Assembly: GCA_036774405.1 (NCBI GenBank)
Contig: DAIPBO010000008.1
Location: 42,779-106,778, forward strand
Source: JAAYDS01 sp012729155
GTDB lineage: Bacteria; Chloroflexota; Anaerolineae; UBA1429
Reading direction: 5' to 3'
DNA: 64,000 nucleotides
In this document: positions 44,435 through 53,390 of the stretch, one piece after another
Layout: each line of letters begins with the position of its first letter
Position numbering within the stretch: position 1 is the stretch's first letter
Made by a program: the position numbers and the translations under genes
The notes under the pieces: model-generated
What the model saw: only the letters and a program-made list of their open reading frames with translations
Told to the model about the DNA's origin: nothing
Database searches by the model: none

Positions 44435-45268
44435 CTATGACGCGTCGCTGGGGCGGCCTGATGTGGCTCGCCGCTGCCGCCGCTGTTCGCCTGAAGACGA
44501 CAGCAGCGCCATCAGTAGGTTGCTTAGCGATCGCGCGTCCAAGTGGCGCACGATACGGCCGTTGCGGGCCACCGAGATGATGCCTGTCTCCTCTGACACC
44601 ACCACGGCTATGGCATCGGTCTGCTCGGTGATGCCAACAGCAGCGCGATGCCTCGTTCCGAGGTGGGTGTCAGAGACGATCGCCTCGGCCAGCGGCAGCA
44701 CCACCGCTGCCGCGACGATGCGAGCCCCACGGATGACCACGGCACCGTCGTGCAGTGGCGTCTTGGGGAAAAAGATCGTCTGTAACAGCTCTGCCTCAAC
44801 AGATGAGTCGAGCTGAACGCCCTGTTCGATGCGATCCTGTAAGCCGGTCTCACGCTCGATCACGATCAGCGCACCGTGGCGCTGTGCCGACAGACGTTCG
44901 CAGGCCAACGCAAGGTTGCGCACCACTTGCTCGTTGTGTCCCTCACGGTTGGTCCACGGGAACCAACTGGTGCCGGCACGGCCTACGCGGTCGAGAGCAC
45001 GTCGTAGCTCGGGCTGCAGCACAATAGCCACGATGACGAGTAGCGCCTGCCCGCCGCTCCGCAGCAACCAGCTAAAGGCCGTGAGCTGCGAGATGCTGCC
45101 CACCAGGGCAATCAGGATCGCGAGGATGATGGCGCCACGCAAGAGCTGCACCGCTTGCGTGCCCTGCAGCAGCCTGAGAGCGCCATAGATCACCGCAGCA
45201 ACCAGCACAATGTCGAGCAAGCTGCTGAGGTTAATCCTAGACAGGATCCAGAACAGATTGGCAGCCAA
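44435..45268 (-). CDS. cdaA: Diadenylate cyclase CdaA (c-di-AMP synthase)
   Basis: 277 residues. Three N-terminal transmembrane helices (about 14-80) and a DAC domain with the catalytic DGAVVI and GTRHRAA motifs (around residues 159-192). It condenses two ATP into c-di-AMP, which controls potassium and osmolyte uptake and cell-wall homeostasis. The start is a TTG one base after the argF stop, so translation is probably coupled. A basic, Ser/Arg-rich tail follows the domain. The downstream YbbR protein is its likely membrane partner. Confidence 0.96.
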   Translation of the reverse strand: MAANLFWILSRINLSSLLDIVLVAAVIYGALRLLQGTQAVQLLRGAIILAILIALVGSISQLTAFSWLLRSGGQALLVIVAIVLQPELRRALDRVGRAGTSWFPWTNREGHNEQVVRNLALACERLSAQRHGALIVIERETGLQDRIEQGVQLDSSVEAELLQTIFFPKTPLHDGAVVIRGARIVAAAVVLPLAEAIVSDTHLGTRHRAAVGITEQTDAIAVVVSEETGIISVARNGRIVRHLDARSLSNLLMALLSSSGEQRRQRRATSGRPSDAS

Positions 45269-45269
45269 A

Positions 45270-46193
45270 TCAGCCTCGCAGTAGCTTCACCAGCACCGCC
45301 TTCTGGGCGTGCAGTCGGTTTTCAGCCTGATCGAACAACCATGAGCGCTCGCCGTCGGCCACCGCATCGGTGATCTCTTCGCCGCGATGAGCGGGCAGGC
45401 AATGCATTACGACGGCTTGCGACCCGGCCGCAGACAGCAGATCATCGTTCACCTGATAGGCCGGAAAGACATGGCGCCGCTCGGCTGCCTCGGCCTCTTG
45501 GCCCATGCTTGTCCAGGTGTCGGTGTAGATCACATCGGTGCCTCTGACAGCGCGCTTGGCGTCGCGCTCGGCACAGATGGTAGCACCGGTGGCCGTGGCC
45601 AGATCGCTGGCTTTTGACACGACCTCAGGCAAGGGATCGTACCCTGCCGGTGTGGCATAGGTCAGCTTCATGCCCGTTAGCGCAGCCGCATAGAGCAGCG
45701 AATGTAGGACGTTGTTGCCGTCGCCCACATACGTCAGGTGTACGCCCCGTAATCGGCCAAGCTTTTCCTGGATGGTGAGCAGGTCTGTCAGTCCCTGGCA
45801 AGGGTGCACCAGATCTGATAGGCCGTTAATGACTGGCACTGACGCCCATCGTGCGAGTTGTACGACGTCGTCGTGGGCATACACGCGGGCCATAATGCCA
45901 TCGACGTAGCGGGCCAGCACACGGGCCACATCGGCTACGCTCTCGCGATGGCCTAGGTCTATCTCGGCGGGTGCGATATACAGCGCATGCCCCCCGAGCT
46001 GCTGCATACCCATCTCGAACGAAACGCGCGTACGCAAAGATGGCTTCTGGAAAACCATAGCGAGCGACTTGCTGGCGAGAACGGGGCCATTGCCACCCGC
46101 TGCAAGTTCAGCCTTGAGCTCGATGGCCAGAGCCATCAGGTCGTGCACCTGCCCCGGATCAAGATCGGCCAGTGATAGTAGATCGCACTTCAT
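45270..46193 (-). CDS. argF: Ornithine carbamoyltransferase
   Basis: 307 residues. Carbamoyl-phosphate motif S-L-R-T-R (about 51-55), HPCQ (about 130-133), and the ornithine loop HCLPAHRG (about 261-268). It makes citrulline from ornithine and carbamoyl phosphate in arginine synthesis. The fourth conserved motif (DTWTSMGQE) supports ornithine over aspartate or putrescine as the acceptor. No other arginine genes are adjacent; it sits in the operon with cdaA and der. Start ATG three bases after the methyltransferase stop. Confidence 0.97.
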   Translation of the reverse strand: MKCDLLSLADLDPGQVHDLMALAIELKAELAAGGNGPVLASKSLAMVFQKPSLRTRVSFEMGMQQLGGHALYIAPAEIDLGHRESVADVARVLARYVDGIMARVYAHDDVVQLARWASVPVINGLSDLVHPCQGLTDLLTIQEKLGRLRGVHLTYVGDGNNVLHSLLYAAALTGMKLTYATPAGYDPLPEVVSKASDLATATGATICAERDAKRAVRGTDVIYTDTWTSMGQEAEAAERRHVFPAYQVNDDLLSAAGSQAVVMHCLPAHRGEEITDAVADGERSWLFDQAENRLHAQKAVLVKLLRG

Positions 46194-46196
46194 TCG

Positions 46197-46898
46197 CTAC
46201 TCCGAACGTGCGCTGGTATGAGGCTTGAGCGCCCAGATCAAGTCATAATGCACCTGCCAGCGCTCTGTGTCAACCGCCACGAATCCAGTGGCTTGCACCA
46301 GCTCCTCGAGTTTGCCGCGCCCCACATGTCGAAACGGGAGCCAGCCAGCGTCCATGCCTACACGGTTCGACGTAAGCAACAGCCCCCCTGGCTCTAGCAC
46401 GCGCCAGAACTCGGCCATGGCGTCTCGTGGGCTGGGGAAAAACTCGATCGCCTCGAGGCACGTGACAGCACCAACCGAGGCATCGGCCAGTGGCACATGC
46501 TGGGCATCGCCAATCATGAGGTGGGTGGGGTCGTCTGCAGGGCACAGTCGTTCGGCAGCCTGGCTCAACATGCCTCGCGACCGGTCCAGTCCGATGATTG
46601 TGCCCTGATAGTCGCCCGCAAGGCGCAAAGCCGAGGCTACGCGCCCCGTGCCACAACCGACATCAAGCAGGCGGCTGACACCTAGCGTCATCAGTCGTTC
46701 ACTGAGGGGGATGCCGATATGCCGGGCCTCATTGACCACATGCAAGTTCTTGATGCGGTCATACGAACGCGCCGACCAATCGTAGAGCAATGCGACGACA
46801 CGGGCGCCGAGGTAGGTGCCCTCGGTTGTGACAAGCAGATAGTAGGCAACGGCGGCGGTGACGAGCGCGATGGCCAGCACGACAAGGGTTGTAGGCAT
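46197..46898 (-). CDS. Membrane-associated class I SAM-dependent methyltransferase
   Basis: 233 residues. A hydrophobic N-terminal helix (about 2-22) is followed by a Rossmann methyltransferase fold: motif I LLDVGCGTGRVAS, an acidic motif II around GLDRS, VTCLEAIEFFPS as motif IV/post II, and LEPGGLLLTSNR. The lipid-type arrangement recalls ubiquinone/menaquinone or sterol-like methyltransferases, but the substrate is unknown. It lies five bases after the upstream membrane-protein gene and three before argF. Confidence 0.85.
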   Translation of the reverse strand: MPTTLVVLAIALVTAAVAYYLLVTTEGTYLGARVVALLYDWSARSYDRIKNLHVVNEARHIGIPLSERLMTLGVSRLLDVGCGTGRVASALRLAGDYQGTIIGLDRSRGMLSQAAERLCPADDPTHLMIGDAQHVPLADASVGAVTCLEAIEFFPSPRDAMAEFWRVLEPGGLLLTSNRVGMDAGWLPFRHVGRGKLEELVQATGFVAVDTERWQVHYDLIWALKPHTSARSE

Positions 46899-46903
46899 CG
46901 GCT

Positions 46904-47695
46904 TTAGGGCCAGTAGCTAGAGGATAGCGCGGCGAGGAACACAGAACCCGCGGCCAGCAAACGCTGTGCCAGCGATGGTTGAGCATGATCAGGCAGTGCC
47001 AGCCACGCGAGCCCCTGAGTCCAGATAGGGCAGGCCAGGGCGGGTTGCCAATTGAGTGCCGGTGCCAGCCCCAGGCTCAAGCTACAAGCCATCGCCCAGG
47101 TTCGGGCTGCTCGTCCCGACATCGGCAGCACTGCAGTGGCGATTGATCCGCCTGCTACGAGAGCCAGGGCAAACTGTGGCCATCTCGGTGGCTGCTCAAA
47201 AGCGCTGGTGGCGGCCCACGCTAGCGCTGTGAGCAGTGCCAGCCGTATGCCTTGTGGCACCCTCGCCAGGGTGAGCGTAGCCAAGACGCCAGCTCCGACT
47301 CCAAGAATGAGCACAACCTGAGGAGCATACAGCTGCGCGGCCAAAGCGAACAGAATGATAGCGCCTAGAGCCAGACCCCAGGTGCGGCGTGCTTCGCTGT
47401 CATGCCCAGCGACGCGCCACGATCGCAATTCGGCGCTCAAAAGGCTGATGGGCGACCTGGGCCGGCTGTAAGGAAGTCTCGCTCTCTCAGTATCGGTCTG
47501 GCGCCCGGCCTGCCTGACGAGAGCGCCCATTGTGTCGAGCCCTGTCAGCGCTTGGTTCAGGAGCACCCCGCACATCACCCACAGCGTGACGGAGGGAAAG
47601 ATCACCGGCCCAGACCAGCGCGCAACCCCGCGACTGATGAGCCCCCCTGCGATGGCCAGCGCCGTGCCGATCATCGCTCGTTGCATTGTGGTCAC
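46904..47695 (-). CDS. Multi-helix membrane protein, unknown
   Basis: 263 residues with about seven hydrophobic segments and a short polar loop near residues 65-100 (Arg/Ser-rich). Trp is abundant in the second half. I do not recognise the family. Start at GTG 47695 (behind GGGGGCAGC) or at ATG 47686; the GTG is compatible with the leader spacing. It is the first gene of the operon ending with der; a promoter lies 28 bases upstream. Confidence 0.68.
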   Translation of the reverse strand: MTTMQRAMIGTALAIAGGLISRGVARWSGPVIFPSVTLWVMCGVLLNQALTGLDTMGALVRQAGRQTDTERARLPYSRPRSPISLLSAELRSWRVAGHDSEARRTWGLALGAIILFALAAQLYAPQVVLILGVGAGVLATLTLARVPQGIRLALLTALAWAATSAFEQPPRWPQFALALVAGGSIATAVLPMSGRAARTWAMACSLSLGLAPALNWQPALACPIWTQGLAWLALPDHAQPSLAQRLLAAGSVFLAALSSSYWP

Positions 47696-47722
47696 TGCTG
47701 CCCCCAGTCTATCGTTGACTGG

Positions 47723-47751
47723 AGTATAGCATCACTGCCGCTCTCGATGAA
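47723..47751 (-). promoter_or_regulatory. Promoter of the membrane protein-argF-cdaA-der operon
   Basis: Minus strand TTCATC (47751-47746), 17-nt spacer, TATACT (47728-47723). Confidence 0.48.
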
Positions 47752-47783
47752 TCGGGAAGACCAGACCGTGAAGTGACGGCCAA

Positions 47784-47810
47784 GACGCCCTGCCCTGCTG
47801 GCAGGGCGTC
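47784..47810 (-). terminator. Hairpin after the S1-domain gene
   Basis: An eleven-base-pair stem (47784-47794 with 47800-47810, GACGCCCTGCC / GGCAGGGCGTC) 23 bases past the stop codon; only a weak T-run follows. Confidence 0.5.
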
Positions 47811-47832
47811 CTGATGGCAAGCTGCAGAGGGG

Positions 47833-48981
47833 TCAGGCTGCTTCTTGCTCTGACTCCTGGGCGTCAATCTCCTCAGGCGACTCGTCGGCCGTGAGACTGT
47901 GAATGCCCAGGCTAATGCGATGCTCAATGGGATCCATGCCGAGGATGTCCACCAGCAGCTCATCTCCCTCTGTGAGGTCGACGCCAGGCTGTACACCGCT
48001 CGCATCGATCTCTGAGGTGTGGATCAGCCCCTCAACGCCGGGCATGAGCTGCACAAAGGCGCCAAAGGCCACCATATGTGTTATGGTGCCACGCGCTACT
48101 GCGCCAGTCCGCAGTACGGCCGCGGCCTTTTCCCAAGGATCGGGCAGAGTACGCTTGATAGATAGCCCTATGCGCTGCCTCTCACGATCGACGTTCAGCA
48201 CCATGACCTGCACAGTGTCGCCGATCTGCACGACCTCGCGTGGATGGTCAACGCGTTCCCAGGCCAGCTCTGACAGATGAACCAGGCCATCCATGCCGCC
48301 CAGATCTACAAAGGCGCCAAAGTCGCAGAGGTTGCTGACGGTCCCAGCGCAGACATCGCCAACCTCAATCTCGTCGAGCAGCTTTTCGCGTTGCTGTACA
48401 CGCCATTCGCGGGCTGCGGCGCGCTCTGAGAGGATTAGTCGTCGGCGATTGCGGTTCACCTCAATGACCTTGAGTGCCAGTTTTGCGCCGATCATGGTTG
48501 CTGAATCGCCCTGGCGGCCAGGATGGGCGCCATAGAGCACCTGCGAGGCGGGCACAAAGCCTTGGATACGCCCAAACTCGCACAGCAATCCGCCCTTATT
48601 GTAGCCAACTACCGTTGACTGGATGATCTCGCCCGAGTCGAGCATCGCCTCGGCGCGCAGCCAATCCGAGTACTCGCGCGCCATTTCGATTGAGACCAGT
48701 ACCTGACCGGTGTTCTGGTCGGTTCGCAGCACATAGACGGGGATCGTCTCACCGACCTCGAGATCTGCTAGTTCTGCACGAGAGAGGCTTGTGATCTCGT
48801 TGGGGGCGATGACCGCATCTTGTTTGGAGCCGATGTCAAGGACGATCTCTCCAGGTGCGACGCGCAGTAACCTGGCCTCGCGTATGTCACCGCGCCTGGG
48901 GGCTGTGTACCCGAAGGTTTCGCTGTACTGCTCCCAGATACTCGCGAAATCAGAATGGTCCAGGGGCCTTGTCGAGTCCAT
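47833..48981 (-). CDS. S1 RNA-binding domain protein (ribosomal protein S1-like, four repeats)
   Basis: 382 residues with four S1 repeats. The last two have the canonical GDVCAGTVSNLCDFGAFVDLGGMDGLVHLSEL and GTITHMVAFGAFVQL patterns; the first two are more diverged (GEIVLDIGSKQDAVI, GLLCEFGRIQGFVP). The tail is acidic (EEIDAQESEQEAA). It should be a bS1-like translation factor, as in Firmicutes and Chloroflexota, which often have four repeats rather than six. The strong promoter at 49097-49125 is more than 100 bases upstream. A downstream hairpin ends the unit. Confidence 0.9.
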   Translation of the reverse strand: MDSTRPLDHSDFASIWEQYSETFGYTAPRRGDIREARLLRVAPGEIVLDIGSKQDAVIAPNEITSLSRAELADLEVGETIPVYVLRTDQNTGQVLVSIEMAREYSDWLRAEAMLDSGEIIQSTVVGYNKGGLLCEFGRIQGFVPASQVLYGAHPGRQGDSATMIGAKLALKVIEVNRNRRRLILSERAAAREWRVQQREKLLDEIEVGDVCAGTVSNLCDFGAFVDLGGMDGLVHLSELAWERVDHPREVVQIGDTVQVMVLNVDRERQRIGLSIKRTLPDPWEKAAAVLRTGAVARGTITHMVAFGAFVQLMPGVEGLIHTSEIDASGVQPGVDLTEGDELLVDILGMDPIEHRISLGIHSLTADESPEEIDAQESEQEAA

Positions 48982-49096
48982 AGGTGCTCGTCCTCACATC
49001 TTCGTGGGTTCTGCTCTCACGCCCGTGTGGCGACGCGATACATCCTGTAGCGTAAATGCATCGTGTCATACCCTCGTCCGTGAGTTCATCTTTACG

Positions 49097-49125
49097 AGTA
49101 TACCAACAGAGGAAGCTAATGTCAA
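49097..49125 (-). promoter_or_regulatory. Promoter of the S1-domain gene
   Basis: Minus strand TTGACA (49125-49120), 17-nt spacer, TATACT (49102-49097); near-consensus. The leader to the ATG is about 110 bases. Nothing else is evident in the 385-bp gap between this gene and pyrG apart from the promoters listed here. Confidence 0.77.
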
Positions 49126-49166
49126 CGAATTCACGCGATCAGGGTGTATGTTTGGTGCGACAAGTG

Positions 49167-49195
49167 ATGACAGCAACGGTAAGCAATCCTATAAT
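49167..49195 (+). promoter_or_regulatory. Upstream promoter of pyrG (P1)
   Basis: ATGACA (49167-49172), 17-nt spacer, TATAAT (49190-49195). Confidence 0.5.
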
Positions 49196-49287
49196 CGATG
49201 CATAGTTCGTTCATTGACCTGCCTGTGCAGTTTCGTGGAGAACAAGCGGGGTCGGGGAGCAGTAAGGGGTTTCAGGAGGGCCGACAT

Positions 49288-49316
49288 TTGGGCAATGTGC
49301 AAGCGTCGTCTATACT
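49288..49316 (+). promoter_or_regulatory. Downstream promoter of pyrG (P2)
   Basis: TTGGGC (49288-49293), 17-nt spacer, TATACT (49311-49316), 50 bases before the pyrG ATG. Confidence 0.5.
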
Positions 49317-49366
49317 CAAATCCCGGGCATGAGACCGTGCCCCAAGCAGCGATGGGAGGGCACCTA

Positions 49367-50968
49367 ATGACCCGTTTCGTTTTCTGCACCGGCGGTGTGG
49401 TCTCTTCACTCGGCAAAGGCGTCACCGCCGCCTCGATTGGACGCATACTCAAGTCTCGCGGCCTCAAGGTCGTCATCCAGAAGCTCGACCCCTACCTGAA
49501 CGTTGACCCGGGCACCATGTCACCTTACCAGCATGGCGAGGTCTATGTGCTGAGTGATGGCACCGAGACAGATCTCGATCTGGGCCACTATGAACGGTTC
49601 ACCGACGTATCGCTATCGCGCAATGCGAGTGTCTCGACCGGGCAGGTCTACTCGGAGATCATCGCCAAAGAGCGCCGTGGAGACTTTCTCGGCGGCACGG
49701 TTCAGGTCATCCCGCACGTTACTGACGAGATCAAGCGGCGCATCATGGCTCTGGCCGCAGAGAGCCAGGCCGATGTGGTCATCGCCGAGATCGGCGGTAC
49801 GGTAGGTGATATCGAGAGTCTGCCGTTTCTAGAGGCAATACGTCAGATGCGACAGGATGTCGGCTATGACAAGACCTGCTATGCCCATCTGACGCTACTG
49901 CCGTACATCAAGGCAACCGACGAGCTCAAGACCAAACCCACGCAGCACAGTGTGCACGAGCTGCGTGGTATCGGCATCTCTCCAGACGTGCTGCTATGCC
50001 GCGCTGACTATCCCATCGCTCCCGAGCTTCTCGACAAGATCGCTCTCTTTGGCTCGGTCGAGCGCAAGGCCGTGATCCCGCTTGAGACGGCGTCGTCGAT
50101 CTATCAGGTGCCCATAGTCTTGGATCGATATGGCCTCGGCGATTATCTCGTTGAGCGCCTTGGCCTCGATGGACGCCGCCCCGATCTGACAGCGTGGGAG
50201 GACTTTTTGCAGCGCCTCGAGGAACCCGAGGAAGAGGTGCGCATCGCGCTGGTGGGCAAGTATGTAGCCTTGCACGATGCCTATCTGAGTGTGCATGAAG
50301 CGCTGATTCACGCTGCTGCTCACCATCGGCGCAAGCTGGTGCTCGACTGGATACATGCCGAGGATGTAGAGAACGGCGATCTCAGCGACCGACTTGCCGA
50401 CGCCGATGGGATTGTGGTGCCTGGCGGCTTTGGCCCGCGGGGTATCGAAGGCAAGATAGAGACGGCTCGCTTTGCTCGCGAGCATCAGGTGCCCTATCTC
50501 GGGCTATGCCTCGGGCTGCAGGTGATGATCATCGATTTTGCGCGGCACATAGCCGGCATGCCCGGTGCCAACAGCACCGAGTTCGACGAGCAGACACACT
50601 ATCCGGTCGTCGATCTGATGCCCGACCAGGTCGGTATCGTCGATCGTGGTGCGACGATGCGGCTGGGCAACTACCCGTGCGAGCTCCTGTCCGGCTCACG
50701 CGCAGGGCGGGCCTACGGCCTGTCGGCAGTGGAAGAGCGCCATCGCCATCGCTATGAGATCAATAACGCGCTACGCGATGAGCTGGCCAGGGCGGGCATG
50801 GTGTGGAGCGGTACCTCGCCGGGCGGAAGACTGGTCGAGGTTGCCGAATTGCGGGATCATCCCTTTATGGTGGGGAGCCAGTTCCATCCCGAGTTCAACT
50901 CGCGGCCGGGTCGGCCGCATCCCCTCTTTCGCGAGTTTGTGCGGGCGGCCATTGCCAACCGGGGTTGA
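49367..50968 (+). CDS. pyrG: CTP synthase
   Basis: 533 residues. The N-terminal amidoligase domain (1-265) has GGVVSSLGKGVTAASIG and DPYLNVDPGTMSPYQHGEV. The C-terminal glutamine amidotransferase has the nucleophile Cys in LGLCLGLQVM and the His/Glu pair in GSQFHPEF. It converts UTP to CTP with glutamine. Start at ATG 49367, seven bases after GGGAGGG; the open frame runs 192 codons further upstream through the divergent promoter region and is not coding. Two tandem promoters precede it. Confidence 0.97.
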   Translation: MTRFVFCTGGVVSSLGKGVTAASIGRILKSRGLKVVIQKLDPYLNVDPGTMSPYQHGEVYVLSDGTETDLDLGHYERFTDVSLSRNASVSTGQVYSEIIAKERRGDFLGGTVQVIPHVTDEIKRRIMALAAESQADVVIAEIGGTVGDIESLPFLEAIRQMRQDVGYDKTCYAHLTLLPYIKATDELKTKPTQHSVHELRGIGISPDVLLCRADYPIAPELLDKIALFGSVERKAVIPLETASSIYQVPIVLDRYGLGDYLVERLGLDGRRPDLTAWEDFLQRLEEPEEEVRIALVGKYVALHDAYLSVHEALIHAAAHHRRKLVLDWIHAEDVENGDLSDRLADADGIVVPGGFGPRGIEGKIETARFAREHQVPYLGLCLGLQVMIIDFARHIAGMPGANSTEFDEQTHYPVVDLMPDQVGIVDRGATMRLGNYPCELLSGSRAGRAYGLSAVEERHRHRYEINNALRDELARAGMVWSGTSPGGRLVEVAELRDHPFMVGSQFHPEFNSRPGRPHPLFREFVRAAIANRG

Positions 50969-50982
50969 GCGGCCGTGGCCAA

Positions 50983-51016
50983 GAGTCCCGCATGTGCACA
51001 TGCGGGACTCTTTTTG
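50983..51016 (+). terminator. Intrinsic terminator after pyrG
   Basis: A perfect 28-base inverted repeat (50983-51010) is directly followed by TTTTTG; one of the strongest terminators in the window. Confidence 0.87.
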
Positions 51017-51017
51017 T

Positions 51018-52124
51018 CTAGCGCAGAGGGCCCGTTACCCTGTACTGCTCGAATAGCTGTCCCCAGCCGGTCTCGCGGCGCCAGCGATCGTAGACATGGC
51101 GCTCCTTAAGGGGCCAACGGTAATAGTCGTGATAGGCCTCAGAGACGAAAGAGGTGGCATGCACCAGCGGCGTATGAAAGAGTAGCTTCTGCAAGAACTT
51201 GGTTGGCCCATACCACGATAGCCAGCCCAACACCCTATGCAGGTTGACGCCCACCTCGAACCCCCAGTTCTCTCCGGTGATGTCGTCTCCCACAATCTCG
51301 ATTTCGCGCACATCGCCCACACCCAGGCCTTGCTCGTGGGCCATGCGGATATACTTGATCTGTAGCGGATCGAACCCCATCAGCCTGGCTGCCACAGCAT
51401 CGATCGCTACCTGGTCGCCGCTCGCCAGGATGACGTTCTTGACCTCGGGCTTCATCACCCGCGGCCCTGTACCGTTCCCTGCCGTGGTGCCATCCATCAC
51501 GGCAAAGACGCCCGAGTGAATCTCTTGCTGTATCTTGAGCAAGTCTACCAGCGTCTCATGGATCCAGCTGTGCGTATAGTGTCGCTTGTGATTGAGCAGA
51601 CCGCCAAAGGCGTTCTTCATGGCGCCTGTGGTGGTGGTGTAGATGTGGCACTTGACGGTGGGCAAATGCACGATGCCTTTGCCGACAAAGTAGTCGGGGA
51701 TGCGAATGCCCTCGGGATAGATCGTGGGCAAAACATCCATCTTGGCCTGCGGTTCGTACAGGCTCCACGACATGTCGCTCTCTTTAAAGTTGTAGAGAAC
51801 CGGGATGCCATAACGCCGAAAGACGGGCACATAGTTGTTTAGGTCTTCGCCCTTGAAGGCGTTGGTGACTACGGTTCGGTTCTGCACGCAGACTTGGTTC
51901 TTGTACCCCCGGCTCTCGAGGGCGCGGATGGTGCCCTCAAGCTGCCATGGTGTGGTATTGGCACTGGGAAAGGGGAAATGCCAAGAGATATTATCCTTCA
52001 GAATGACCGTGGTGTCCTTCGGCAGGTACTTTTCCACGCCTGCAAGGCCGATCAACCGGTCATAGTCCTCGAGAATGGTCTCAGGCGTGGCCTTTAGCAC
52101 GGCCACAGTGGCGCGTGTCGTCAT
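51018..52124 (-). CDS. DUF362 domain protein
   Basis: 368 residues. The DUF362 core is recognisable: TTVILKDNISWHFPFPSANTTPW, an NVILASGDQVAIDAVAARLMGFDP stretch near residue 255-280, and LPTVKCHIYTTTTGAMKN. The cysteine-rich ferredoxin tail found in some members is missing. DUF362 proteins are of unknown function, sometimes tied to Fe-S or iron centres. Start at ATG 52124 behind AAGGAG; the longer open frame upstream lacks a site. It is transcribed toward pyrG and ends at the shared terminator. Confidence 0.86.
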   Translation of the reverse strand: MTTRATVAVLKATPETILEDYDRLIGLAGVEKYLPKDTTVILKDNISWHFPFPSANTTPWQLEGTIRALESRGYKNQVCVQNRTVVTNAFKGEDLNNYVPVFRRYGIPVLYNFKESDMSWSLYEPQAKMDVLPTIYPEGIRIPDYFVGKGIVHLPTVKCHIYTTTTGAMKNAFGGLLNHKRHYTHSWIHETLVDLLKIQQEIHSGVFAVMDGTTAGNGTGPRVMKPEVKNVILASGDQVAIDAVAARLMGFDPLQIKYIRMAHEQGLGVGDVREIEIVGDDITGENWGFEVGVNLHRVLGWLSWYGPTKFLQKLLFHTPLVHATSFVSEAYHDYYRWPLKERHVYDRWRRETGWGQLFEQYRVTGPLR

Positions 52125-52193
52125 GTCATCTCCTTCATAATTGGTCGGCGCCGCGCCGACCAATCTGGATTGTACGCAGGGCACGGTGTCTGG

Positions 52194-53255
52194 TCAACGC
52201 AGCGTCTCGGGTGGCGCAAGGTGATAGCCTGCCTGCTCAGTGGGGCTCATGGTGCCAAAGGCTTTGATGGCACGTTTTTGGGCGTCAAGGTTAGCGAGCG
52301 GGGTGCCATCCGGAATCTCGCAGCCAGCGCCGCTGATGCTGCGCGGGCCACCAGCCGCAAGGCAATAGAGTGTCCAGTCATACACCTCAGCGGTTGTGCC
52401 ACGCATCATCACCGAAACTGGGTCGGCGTTGCCGCACAGCGCAGGTCTATCGCCAAAGGCAACCACCGCCGCTGGCAGACTCACCATCCAGTCCAGATCG
52501 ATGATGTCTGCACCGGTCGATGCCATATCGGCCAGCAGATGCTGGGTGTCGCCACAAATGTGCAGCCGCGCCAGCGCACCCGCCTCGTGGATGGCCGCCA
52601 CAAGGCGACGCTCATGGGGCAACGCCCAGCGTCGGTACGCACGGAGTGAGATCTGCGAGGCCACAGCATCTCCGATGCCGACCAGGTGTGCCCCCGCCGC
52701 CACCTGCGCTAGGGCAAAGGCGATGGCCTGCTCCTCACACAGGTTCAGCAGCTCATCCACCCAGCCAGGGCGATCATACAAGTCGAGCAGCAAGTCTGAC
52801 ACGCCGCGCAGATCGGCTGCCTCGGCCAAAGCGCCCTCGACCCAACCCATCACTGGCACATCATCGCCCACGCGTTGGCGCAAGGTCTGAACGGCGAGCA
52901 CACGATCACTCATCCGCCGACCTTGCGAAGGCTCGACGATGCGCAGCGGGCATAGCGCGTCAGGATCGGCGAGCAGTGGCTCGGCGGCCACTGGTAGCGA
53001 ATCTTCGGGAAAATCCACCCGTAACCCCAGATCGTTGGCCTCGCGGTAAGGGTCAGAGATGGTCTGTACGATGTCGAGGCCCAGGTCTTCGACCATAGCA
53101 AGGTTGGCACGCACCAGCGTTCGGTGATCGAGATAGTACGCGCGCAATGGGGCCCCCACATAGTGGGCAGCAAAGGCCATCATGATGTCCCAGTTGGGCG
53201 GACGATCACAAGGGCGACCGGCCAAGCGTGCCAGGCTGCGTTCGAGGGCGTTCAT
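52194..53255 (-). CDS. Uroporphyrinogen-decarboxylase-like protein (MtaA/CmuA-type methyltransferase family)
   Basis: 353 residues of the UroD superfamily. The zinc/thiol-binding set of the methylcobamide:thiol methyltransferases is partly visible: H-x-C in LHICGDT and a distal Cys in ISGAGCEIP. The UroD-specific N-terminal arginine cluster is absent, so heme synthesis is unlikely. Such proteins demethylate methylated amines, aromatics or halides together with a corrinoid protein; none is encoded next to it, so the role here is open. The ATG follows a weak ribosome binding site. Confidence 0.86.
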   Translation of the reverse strand: MNALERSLARLAGRPCDRPPNWDIMMAFAAHYVGAPLRAYYLDHRTLVRANLAMVEDLGLDIVQTISDPYREANDLGLRVDFPEDSLPVAAEPLLADPDALCPLRIVEPSQGRRMSDRVLAVQTLRQRVGDDVPVMGWVEGALAEAADLRGVSDLLLDLYDRPGWVDELLNLCEEQAIAFALAQVAAGAHLVGIGDAVASQISLRAYRRWALPHERRLVAAIHEAGALARLHICGDTQHLLADMASTGADIIDLDWMVSLPAAVVAFGDRPALCGNADPVSVMMRGTTAEVYDWTLYCLAAGGPRSISGAGCEIPDGTPLANLDAQKRAIKAFGTMSPTEQAGYHLAPPETLR

Positions 53256-53390
53256 CTGTCAGCACCACCACAGAGCAGTTTCGCAGTTTGCAGTGGGCGA
53301 CCTGCTAGCAGGCAGCTAGCACTGATCGTCCGCTGAGATTGTCGCCACTCATGCCATGGCACGCAAATGCCAGGCTTCGGCGTGGGGGCG

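Noticed and set aside
48791..49366. 192-codon N-terminal extension of pyrG
   Set aside because: Covers the divergent promoters and the start of the S1 gene on the other strand; CTP synthase normally starts near the RFVFCTGGVVSS segment.
53256..53390. Small gene between the UroD-like and msrB genes
   Set aside because: No frame with a start, ribosome binding site and recognisable sequence in this stretch; nothing else seen there.
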